DNA of 21,225 nucleotides from Nitrospinota bacterium (GTDB taxonomy: Bacteria > Nitrospinota > Nitrospinia > UBA9942): the NCBI GenBank assembly GCA_016200365.1, contig JACQEW010000335.1, positions 1 through 21,225 on the forward strand, in the 5' to 3' direction. Numbering within the stretch: position 1 is the first letter of the stretch; each line of letters begins with the position of its first letter. Both the position numbers and the translations under genes were made by a program. Below are positions 7,796-13,798 of the stretch, piece after piece. The notes beneath the pieces were generated by a model. That model saw only the letters and a list, made by a program, of their open reading frames with translations, searched no databases and had not been told where the DNA came from.

Positions 7796-7811
7796 TGGCA
7801 CATATTTTGCT
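7796..7811 (+). promoter_or_regulatory. Sigma-54 (RpoN) promoter, -24/-12 type
   Basis: TGGCAC, five bases (ATATT), then TTGCT match the sigma-54 consensus, with GG at 7797-7798 and GC at 7809-7810 separated by exactly 10 nt. Transcription would start near 7822 and leave a leader of about 130 nt before the TTG at 7951. The dyads at 7601-7616 and 7684-7699 are well placed as enhancers, and an NtrC-family activator is encoded 1.2 kb upstream. Confidence 0.85.
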
Positions 7812-7837
7812 AAAGTTATGCTTGTTAGAATTTTAAA

Positions 7838-7928
7838 ATTTACCCTCCCCTTTGAATTCCCCTCGCATGTCTGCGTGCAATGCACAGGCAGGCATTGAAG
7901 GAGGGGGAAATAAGGAGGGGGGATTTTC
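7838..7928. repeat. C-run/G-run element with internal stem in the operon leader
   Basis: The left arm AAATTTACCCTCCCCTTTGAATTCCCCTC is broadly complementary to the right arm GGAGGGGGAAATAAGGAGGGGGGATTT. Between them a second imperfect stem (CTGCGTGC/GCACAGGCAG) forms. The structure would sit in the mRNA leader directly before the ribosome-binding site of the gene at 7951, so it could affect translation or stability. Confidence 0.7.
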
Positions 7929-7950
7929 ATAGGAAAGGAGGTGAACCAAT

Positions 7951-8373
7951 TTGAAAAGGTATCTATCTGTTTTAGTTGCTTCTCTGTTTGTTCTATCTTC
8001 AGGGATAGCCCTTGCCGAGTTTAATGGCTCGGATGATGAGCAGTGCACCTATGTAGGTAATATAACAAAGATTGAGAATAGTCCGAGGGCTATTGTAATC
8101 AAGACTGCCTTTGAGAAAACAGCAAAGGAAAGGAAGCTCATACTTCAGGATGAATGTCAGGTACAGATTCAGACAACAAAGAATCCTGCTGACCGCGGCG
8201 CATTCAGGAAGTTCTCTGATTTGAAGGGCGGAGAGCTTGTTGTAGTTCACGGCTGGACAAAGGATGGAAAATGGCTGGCAAGGAGTATCAGGATTCAGAA
8301 TCCAGATGATTATCTGATGAAGAGATTAGCGGATGATGCAAAGGCAGGGGTTTATTATAACCACGAGCCATGA
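7951..8373 (+). CDS. Small secreted protein, first gene of the NosZ-like operon
   Basis: The 140-residue product has a Sec signal peptide (about 1-22, ending ALA). The mature part is about 118 residues, beta-rich, with a pattern YVGNITKIENSPRAIVIKT ... LKGGELVVVHGWTKDGKWLARSIRI. That resembles small OB-like barrels such as DUF5666, but I do not assign a family. The start is TTG. It is fixed by a near-perfect Shine-Dalgarno sequence (AAAGGAGGTGA, 7934-7944) and by the signal peptide starting exactly there. One cysteine (about residue 33) lies in the mature N-terminus and a second is near residue 68. It precedes the NosZ-like gene by 27 nt, so it is likely an accessory or partner of that protein in the periplasm. 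It is probably expressed from the sigma-54 promoter. Confidence 0.85.
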   Translation: MKRYLSVLVASLFVLSSGIALAEFNGSDDEQCTYVGNITKIENSPRAIVIKTAFEKTAKERKLILQDECQVQIQTTKNPADRGAFRKFSDLKGGELVVVHGWTKDGKWLARSIRIQNPDDYLMKRLADDAKAGVYYNHEP

Positions 8374-8400
8374 TTTTAAAAAGGAATGGAGGTGAAATAA

Positions 8401-10191
8401 ATGGGTAAGAAAGGTCTTTTGGCCTTAATTTTAATGGCAGCATTTTTAATAGCGGGCACAGCAGAAGCCCGTAAGTCAGAGTTGACACCGGCAGACCAGA
8501 GAGACTGGCATAATGTAGCCCCGGAGGACAGTGATGCTCCTCTCAGAGACTATGCATTTCTCTATGATGCCGGCGGATTGGACGGAGCGGTCGGTGTTAT
8601 AGGTATCCCAAGCATGAGGACATATAGGCACATCATCTGCGGTGTTGATATGCACAACTTTCCATTCAGCGGCTCCAATGCAGGTAATAACAACGGGACC
8701 CCTGATGGAAAGTATTTCTGGGTAAGCGATAAGGGCGCAGATGCAGTTATAGAGGTAAATCTTCAGACAGGGTATGCAGAGAGAATTCTCGCAAACCCGA
8801 AGCCCTTTGGGATTCACCACAGCGCAGCAATGAGCCCCAACGGGAAATACATATTCCTTACAGGCGAGCTTACAGGGAAGATGGCAAAGATGAGGGTATC
8901 CGACGGCGCAACAACCGTTATAGATGTCCCGCCGGCGCCGAGCGCACCTGACTATCCTGATACAAGCAAGGATGGGAAATATGTATTTGCCGGTAACTAT
9001 TATCACAGCGCAGTAATGGTCTTCAGCCAGGACCCCTTTAAGTTTATAAAGGAGATTCCTGTTGGCAAGAACCCGCATGGAACAAATGTGGAGCCGAGAA
9101 ACAGGTTCGTTACAGCCTGCGATAAGCTTTCTGCAACACTTTCTGTTATTGATATTAAAAATTTAAAGGTGCACAGGGTTATCCCTGTTGGCTCAGGTCC
9201 TCTGCACAACCAGCATGATACAGTTGGAAAGTATGACTACTTAAGCTGCTTTGTATCCGACTCTACTTCAAAGATTGACTTAGGCAGGATGCAGATGGTT
9301 GACGAGTTCCCGATTCACTACAGGGTCGGACACAACTCTATCGCACCTGATAACCATTACTATGTATCACAGAATAAATTCTCCACAGGTCTGTTCAATC
9401 CTACAGGTATAGTCTTTGCCGTTAATTTCGAGCTTCAGGATATTGACGAAACAAGCTCGACCTATGGAAAGACCGTAAAACTTATTCCTGTGGATGGAGA
9501 GCCGCATGAAGGCAGACAGATTTTCTCCTCCTATATCCAGAGATGGAATACAGGCAAGGGAGAGGAGTTGTTCTCCAAAGGGTATGAGCTGGGTGATGTA
9601 AAGGTTACCTTCGATAAAGATCCGATGGGCGCTAAGGTAAGACCTTGGCTATCCCCTGTCCATTTTGCCAATACAAAGAGATACTTTACCCCGAGGGATG
9701 ATGGGAAGCCTGGCGTAACCAAGGAAGGGGATGTCCATGTTGTAAGGGTAAAGGCATTCAGCTATGGCTATGTCCCAAGGTTTATCCATGTTCCAAAGGG
9801 TGCGAAGGTAAGGGTGATTGTAACCAACATTGATAAGGCAGCAGGTCTGACAAAGAACCCCGATGTTACCATGGGATTCACCGTATATGGATATTATGGT
9901 CAGAGAACCATGATTGAAGCAGTAAGGGGTATGTCAGGGGTGGCGGAATTCGTTGCCGATAAGGCAGGCGAATATGAAATCTACTGCCAGCAGTTCTGCG
10001 GACCACTGCACCTTGAAATGAGGGGAACATTCTTTGTTGACCCTCCCGGCGGAACAGCATCTCTTGCAGTCGGTGATTATGATGAGGTATCGAAGCTCGA
10101 GTATCAAGTTGATCATTCAGAGAGAGATCTCGTTACCGGCGGTAATAAGCTGATGAACACCTTGAAAGAGGGTAATGAGCCTGTTATTTAA
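8401..10191 (+). CDS. NosZ-like periplasmic copper protein with altered copper ligands
   Basis: This 596-residue protein has a Sec signal (about 1-23, no twin arginine), a seven-bladed propeller (about 60-440) and a C-terminal cupredoxin (about 440-550), the layout of nitrous oxide reductase. By motif matching, CuZ histidines map to His85 (DMHNF), His139 (FGIHH), His226 (NPHG), His269 (GPLH), His311 (VGHN) and His369 (EPHE). The second histidine of the usual DxHH motif is Asn86. The CuA loop CQQFCGPLHLEM gives Cys529, Cys533, His537 and Met540, but the first CuA ligand, normally His in THGF, is Met491 in TMGF. It has a strong ribosome-binding site (8388-8395). No NosD, NosF, NosY or NosL is in the window. 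It may be a divergent N2O reductase, a copper redox protein with another substrate, or an electron carrier. Family membership is firm; activity is not. Confidence 0.85.
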   Translation: MGKKGLLALILMAAFLIAGTAEARKSELTPADQRDWHNVAPEDSDAPLRDYAFLYDAGGLDGAVGVIGIPSMRTYRHIICGVDMHNFPFSGSNAGNNNGTPDGKYFWVSDKGADAVIEVNLQTGYAERILANPKPFGIHHSAAMSPNGKYIFLTGELTGKMAKMRVSDGATTVIDVPPAPSAPDYPDTSKDGKYVFAGNYYHSAVMVFSQDPFKFIKEIPVGKNPHGTNVEPRNRFVTACDKLSATLSVIDIKNLKVHRVIPVGSGPLHNQHDTVGKYDYLSCFVSDSTSKIDLGRMQMVDEFPIHYRVGHNSIAPDNHYYVSQNKFSTGLFNPTGIVFAVNFELQDIDETSSTYGKTVKLIPVDGEPHEGRQIFSSYIQRWNTGKGEELFSKGYELGDVKVTFDKDPMGAKVRPWLSPVHFANTKRYFTPRDDGKPGVTKEGDVHVVRVKAFSYGYVPRFIHVPKGAKVRVIVTNIDKAAGLTKNPDVTMGFTVYGYYGQRTMIEAVRGMSGVAEFVADKAGEYEIYCQQFCGPLHLEMRGTFFVDPPGGTASLAVGDYDEVSKLEYQVDHSERDLVTGGNKLMNTLKEGNEPVI

Positions 10192-10210
10192 GCATAGATT
10201 TAAGTTTAGA

Positions 10211-10246
10211 AGAAAGGGGTCGGGGATTATTCCTGACCCCTTTTCT
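10211..10246 (+). terminator. Rho-independent terminator after the NosZ-like gene
   Basis: AGAAAGGGGTC pairs with GACCCCTTTTCT, and the intervening GGGGATTATTCCT can extend the stem with G-U pairs. A T-rich tail follows. It starts 20 nt after the stop codon and separates this operon from the cytochrome genes. Confidence 0.85.
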
Positions 10247-10250
10247 TATG

Positions 10251-10294
10251 AATATGACTTAAGTCATATTTATTGTGTTATACTTTGAAGTATA
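10251..10294. promoter_or_regulatory. Two adjacent palindromes upstream of the lipoprotein/cytochrome b cluster
   Basis: AATATGACTTAAGTCATATT (10251-10270) is a perfect 20-bp palindrome whose core TGA-N6-TCA fits the CRP/FNR superfamily pattern. TATACTTTGAAGTATA (10279-10294) is a second inverted repeat. A possible -10 box (TATACT, 10279-10284) with a -35-like TGACTT inside the first palindrome suggests a controlled promoter. The regulator is unknown. Confidence 0.5.
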
Positions 10295-10313
10295 TTTTTA
10301 AGAGGAAATTATA

Positions 10314-10412
10314 AACCGCAAAGACGCAAAGTTTTCTCACACAAAGTCACAAAGGGCACAAAGAAAAGAATCTTTTTTTATTTCCTTTGAGGCTTTGTGT
10401 CTTTGTGTGATT
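10314..10412. repeat. Inverted repeat with CACAAAG units
   Basis: The left arm (10314-10362) holds repeated GCAAAGAC and CACAAAGT units. The right arm (10380-10412) holds CTTTGTGT units. The arms are broadly complementary. A relative with the same unit frames 20188-20358. Confidence 0.8.
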
Positions 10413-10428
10413 ACTTTTGTTCCTTAAA

Positions 10429-10899
10429 ATGAAAAGATTTCTTTTAAAAATTCTGATAGGTAATGCTGTGATAGGACTGTTAGTCGCTTTTATAGGCTGC
10501 GGGTCAAAGGTAGATCTGCCAAAAGAGCCTCCTGATGATGTTGTTAAAAAGTTTTACTCGCTGCTGAGCCAAAAGGGTAAAGGTTCATCTTCTGCAGCCT
10601 ATAATATGATAAGCACAAAATACAAAAATATTAATGAGGATGCCTTCAGGAGATGGACAGAACAGTATGACCCGGATACAAAGATAAGGATAATAGAAAG
10701 CTCGATATCAAACAAGAAAGATAAGAGAGGGGATATTGTCGCAAGGGTAAAGATTGAATTCAGCACCCCTTCTATCTTCGGCGGCTCCTTTACATCCACA
10801 AGCCATACAAATCTAATCCTTGATGAGAAAGAAAAGACATGGAAGATAGATTTTACAGCAGAAACAATAGATGAAGAGGCGTTTAAAAAGCAAGGTTAA
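10429..10899 (+). CDS. Small putative lipoprotein with NTF2/DUF4878-like domain
   Basis: The 156-residue product has a hydrophobic N-terminus ending FIGC with Cys24. This is lipobox-like, although Phe at -3 is not standard. The mature part reads PDDVVKKFYSLLSQ...AYNMIS...ILDEKEKTWKIDF, the pattern of DUF4878 or NTF2-like export proteins with a helix followed by a curved sheet. I use ATG 10429 rather than TTG 10417 because it starts the signal peptide directly. It lies between the NosZ-like terminator and cytochrome b, and may be the first gene of the cytochrome operon. The role is unknown; a scaffold or assembly function at the inner membrane is a guess. Confidence 0.75.
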   Translation: MKRFLLKILIGNAVIGLLVAFIGCGSKVDLPKEPPDDVVKKFYSLLSQKGKGSSSAAYNMISTKYKNINEDAFRRWTEQYDPDTKIRIIESSISNKKDKRGDIVARVKIEFSTPSIFGGSFTSTSHTNLILDEKEKTWKIDFTAETIDEEAFKKQG

Positions 10900-10904
10900 T
10901 AAGA

Positions 10905-10982
10905 ATTTACGATTTACGATTTACAATTTAAAAATAAAATCGTGAATCTCAAATCGTAAATCGTAAATTGTAAATTGTAAAT
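10905..10982. repeat. Heptamer inverted repeat (TTTACGA/TTTACAA) abutting the cytochrome b start
   Basis: The left arm (10905-10931) has three TTTACGA/TTTACAA units. The right arm (10950-10982) has the complementary units TCGTAAA and TTGTAAA. The right arm ends at 10982, so the ATG at 10983 follows directly and no Shine-Dalgarno sequence exists. The same family recurs at 11607-11664. Confidence 0.9.
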
Positions 10983-11606
10983 ATGTTTGATTGGTTAGAT
11001 AAAAGAACAGGCATTAAAGAATTAGTTAAGAATAGACTGAGTTATCCTATCCCTGTCCATGCAAATATCTGGTTCTGTTTTGGAGGGCTGGCGTTTTTTC
11101 TAATCATACTTCAGATTTTGACAGGAGTATTTATGATGTTCTTTTATACCCCGGATGCAGTGAAGGCTCAGGACAGCGTAAAATTTATATGTAATAGTAT
11201 CCCTTATGGGGGACTTATAAGAAATATACACCGCTGGGGTGCAACCCTTATAATTCCCTTCCTCTTTATACATACGGTAAATGTTATTACAAGACGGGCA
11301 TACAAAGCCCCGCGGGAATTGAACTGGCTCTCAGGAATGCTGCTTATAGTTTTTATGTTTCTCTTTATGGGGACGGGGATTATACTGCCGTGGGACTGGA
11401 GGAGTTACTGGGAGCTGATTATATGGGCGGACTGGGTCGGGACAATCCCCATTATCGGAGGGCATCTGAAGGTGCCGCTCTTATTGGTATTTTCAATAGG
11501 TAAGAGCTTTGCCCTTCATGTATGGATACTCCCAGTCCTTTCAGCGCTTCTGTTGATTTTCCATTTTAAGATGGTCAGGAGGCATGGAATAGCAGAACCC
11601 CTATAG
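10983..11606 (+). CDS. Cytochrome b6-like subunit of a quinol-oxidising b/c complex
   Basis: The 207 residues span the four-helix heme-binding half of cytochrome b. Heme ligands are His83 and His97 (13 residues between) and His179 and His194 (14 between); the latter spacing is of the b6 type. IHRWGA and the GTGIILPWD segment are typical of the family. The split into a b6-sized subunit and a separate C-terminal subunit (11743) also matches b6f-like complexes. It should bind two b hemes in the inner membrane and pass electrons from quinol. No Rieske gene lies next to it. The ATG sits directly at the end of a repeat without a ribosome-binding site. The stop is immediately followed by another repeat. 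Confidence 0.92.
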   Translation: MFDWLDKRTGIKELVKNRLSYPIPVHANIWFCFGGLAFFLIILQILTGVFMMFFYTPDAVKAQDSVKFICNSIPYGGLIRNIHRWGATLIIPFLFIHTVNVITRRAYKAPRELNWLSGMLLIVFMFLFMGTGIILPWDWRSYWELIIWADWVGTIPIIGGHLKVPLLLVFSIGKSFALHVWILPVLSALLLIFHFKMVRRHGIAEPL

Positions 11607-11664
11607 AAATTTACAATTTACAATTTACAATTTATGGTTTGGGTTTAAATTGTAAATCGTAAAT
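11607..11664. repeat. Heptamer inverted repeat (TTTACAA) after cytochrome b
   Basis: Three TTTACAA units (11609-11633) face complementary TTGTAAA/TCGTAAA units (11647-11664). It starts at the base after the cytochrome b stop codon and is a second copy of the 10905-10982 family, so the gene is bracketed by two family members. Confidence 0.9.
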
Positions 11665-11673
11665 CTAATGTAT

Positions 11674-11728
11674 CGTAGGGCAAGGCTTTAGCCTTGCATT
11701 TTAAGCAAACCTGAAGGTTTGCCCTACG
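11674..11728. repeat. Cloverleaf-like nested inverted repeat, copy 1
   Basis: Outer arms CGTAGGGCAA and TTGCCCTACG close two inner hairpins, GCAAGGCTTTAGCCTTGC and GCAAACCTGAAGGTTTGC. The 55-nt unit could fold as a stem with two lobes. A relative with different but still self-complementary arms is at 18028-18115. Confidence 0.85.
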
Positions 11729-11742
11729 AGGGAATAAATTTT

Positions 11743-12438
11743 ATGGTGAAACAGAGGACATGGTGGCCGCATCATGTATTTAAAGCGGGGTCACTTATAA
11801 TTATAACACTCGTAGTAGTGATTATCCTCGCAGCAAAATATCAGGTCCCTGACGATGCACCCGATATTGTGCCGCATCCCGATGACGGTCAATATATACT
11901 TGGTCCCGAATGGTATTTCCTGCTTTTGTGGCAGCCGTTCTGGCATTTTACCGGAGAATATAAGCACCTGCTTTCTCTTACTGTAATCGTCCCTGCTATT
12001 ATCTTTTTGTTTCTTACCCTCCTTCCTTTTATAAAAATTCCATTTTGGGGAAGGAAGGGTGGTGAAGTGGAAACTCAAGGCAATCCTGTCGAACAGATGG
12101 GATTTTTTAAAAAATTAATTTATAATACACCGATTCTTGTTATAGCAATATTTGTCGCATATATAACATTTAAAAGCGGCTATCAGGCAAAGGTTCTTGG
12201 ATGCGATTCATGCCATAATAGTGCAATGGGTGTTAAGATGGGACTCCCTCCTGTTGATGTGGCAGAATATTATAAAGTTGACAGGGCGCGGCAGATAGAG
12301 ACTGGTAAATACAGGGCAGGAAAGGCAGTTGGTGCGGATTTCTTAGGCAGGATGATTTATGATATTGGCGGAACAGAGACATATAAGGATGCAAACTGGC
12401 AGATGCGCCACATGTATGAGCCGACATTTACATGGTAA
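11743..12438 (+). CDS. Cytochrome b C-terminal subunit (subunit IV-like) fused to a c-type heme segment
   Basis: The 231 residues begin with a subunit-IV-like part of three membrane helices (about 16-32, 76-96, 129-143). It contains the quinol-site motif PEWY at 55-58. A periplasmic tail with one c-type heme motif, CDSCH at 154-158, follows the third helix. The Met residues near 221-224 are possible axial ligands. I chose ATG 11743 because a GAGGG sits 10 nt upstream and the alternative TTG at 11719 lies in a repeat. With the b6-like protein it should form a quinol:cytochrome c-type core in which the fused heme replaces a separate cytochrome c1/f. The missing Rieske subunit is notable. Both genes appear to belong to one operon, interrupted by two repeats. 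Confidence 0.9.
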   Translation: MVKQRTWWPHHVFKAGSLIIITLVVVIILAAKYQVPDDAPDIVPHPDDGQYILGPEWYFLLLWQPFWHFTGEYKHLLSLTVIVPAIIFLFLTLLPFIKIPFWGRKGGEVETQGNPVEQMGFFKKLIYNTPILVIAIFVAYITFKSGYQAKVLGCDSCHNSAMGVKMGLPPVDVAEYYKVDRARQIETGKYRAGKAVGADFLGRMIYDIGGTETYKDANWQMRHMYEPTFTW

Positions 12439-12443
12439 AAAAT

Positions 12444-12509
12444 CAGCGTATAGCGGTTAGCGATTAGGGGTTAGTTACTAAACGCTAAACGCTAAACGCT
12501 AAACGCTAT
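12444..12509. repeat. Heptamer inverted repeat (CTAAACG) abutting the next start
   Basis: The right arm contains four CTAAACG units (to 12509). The left arm holds degenerate GGTTAGC/GATTAGG units that are partly complementary. The following ATG is at 12512, and no ribosome-binding site separates them. Confidence 0.9.
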
Positions 12510-12511
12510 CT

Positions 12512-13798
12512 ATGACTCCCTTAAAAAAAATTTTTCTTCTCTTTGCTTTTCTGTTTTTATATCTCTTTGTTAATATATCTACGGGAGATGAGCAGGGACA
12601 GCATAGCATGCACTCACAGCAGCCGGCACCCGCCCCTGCTGTTTCAGGAAGCGGACCTGTTATTAACGAATATACAATCCCGACACCTTACAGCCATCCC
12701 TTTGGCATAGCAGTTGATTCAAAAGATAATATATGGTTTACGGCGCAGGCTGTCAATAAGATAGTTAAATTTGACCCGGCAAAGACGATTTTTAAGGAGT
12801 ATTTAATCCCCTCGGCAAAGGATTTGCCTAAGACCGATTGGAAATATTCTCCCACTGAAAAGACCCCGCCGAAGGATGTTTACAATGTATTCTCTGTTGG
12901 AAGTCCCGGCGCAATGACAATGGATAAAAATGACAGAATATGGTTTGTAGAGCATATTGGCAACAAGATAGGTTTTTTCGACCCCGCTGCAGAGCAGTTT
13001 ACTGAATATGACATCCCGACCCCCCAGAGCAATCCTTATGATATAGCGATAGATTCGGAAGGCAATGTGTGGTTTGTGGAATGGAATGGAGGTAAAATCG
13101 GGAAGCTCGATTTCAAATTGAAAAAGGTAGTGGAGTATGACCTGAAAAAAGAGGGGGGCAACAGCCGTCCGGCAAGTATTGCAGTTGATGCAGAGGATAA
13201 TATATGGATCGGGGATATAGCGATGAATGTTATAGGGAGGTTTAATCCTAAGACCAATGCCTTTAAAGTATTTCCTGTAGTTACACCCTTGAGCCAGCCT
13301 GGCAAGATACTCATTGACAGCTCTAAAAATATATGGTTTACCGAGGTGCATAGTCATAAAATAGCAATGCTGATACCGTCAACAGGCGTGATAAGCGAGG
13401 CGGATGTTCCGGGATATAACAGCGTGCCGCAGAGCATTATCATTGATAAAAAGGGGAGGGTCTGGTATATAGATAATATGAGGAACAAGATAGGCTACTT
13501 TGCGCCTCACGCCGTATCATTCAGCGAATTTGATATACCCACGATGAACTCCCAGCCCATGTCTATGGCGATAGATTCAAAAGGTGATATATGGTTCACT
13601 GAAAATGACAGGGGTGCGAATAAGATTGCCAGCCTGGTTATGTCAACAGTCCCTGATACTCCTGCAACAAAACATAGCCATCCAGAAGAGAATCTTCCGA
13701 CTCCCGACTCTGGTATACCTCTATGGGTTTATTTGGCGATTATTATTTTAACGGTAATTATTGTAGGTATAATTTTAGCAAAGAAAAGGGGAGCATGA
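12512..13798 (+). CDS. Exported, membrane-anchored streptogramin-lyase-like (Vgb/NHL) beta-propeller
   Basis: The 428-residue product has an N-terminal signal or anchor (about 1-25), then about seven propeller blades of 40-45 residues. Each blade carries the repeat IAVDSKDNIWFTE..NKIGKFDP..F.EYDIPT, as in the virginiamycin B lyase superfamily. A C-terminal membrane helix (about 402-424, followed by KKRGA) would leave the propeller in the periplasm. Antibiotic lyase activity is only one role in this superfamily, and the position beside cytochrome b/c genes argues for a redox- or complex-associated role. I could not map the Vgb catalytic residues with confidence. Its last codon overlaps the start of the next gene (ATGA), so the two propellers are translationally coupled. 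It has no visible ribosome-binding site of its own. Confidence 0.85.
   Translation: MTPLKKIFLLFAFLFLYLFVNISTGDEQGQHSMHSQQPAPAPAVSGSGPVINEYTIPTPYSHPFGIAVDSKDNIWFTAQAVNKIVKFDPAKTIFKEYLIPSAKDLPKTDWKYSPTEKTPPKDVYNVFSVGSPGAMTMDKNDRIWFVEHIGNKIGFFDPAAEQFTEYDIPTPQSNPYDIAIDSEGNVWFVEWNGGKIGKLDFKLKKVVEYDLKKEGGNSRPASIAVDAEDNIWIGDIAMNVIGRFNPKTNAFKVFPVVTPLSQPGKILIDSSKNIWFTEVHSHKIAMLIPSTGVISEADVPGYNSVPQSIIIDKKGRVWYIDNMRNKIGYFAPHAVSFSEFDIPTMNSQPMSMAIDSKGDIWFTENDRGANKIASLVMSTVPDTPATKHSHPEENLPTPDSGIPLWVYLAIIILTVIIVGIILAKKRGA

Noticed and set aside
7792..7838. Tiny frame starting at the ATG 7795 with GAGGAG just before it
   Set aside because: It has only 13 codons, the RBS-like GAGGAG is too close to the ATG, and it overlaps the sigma-54 promoter.
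8476..9078. 200-codon minus-strand frame over the NosZ-like gene
   Set aside because: It is the antisense of a well-supported coding region, with unusual Cys and Ile content and no recognisable motifs.
8401..10191. Plain annotation as functional nitrous oxide reductase (nosZ)
   Set aside because: Two expected copper-ligand histidines appear as Asn86 and Met491 and no nos maturation genes are in the window, so the activity is left open.
12803..13357. 184-codon minus-strand frame over the first propeller
   Set aside because: Its regular pattern only mirrors the propeller repeats on the other strand.
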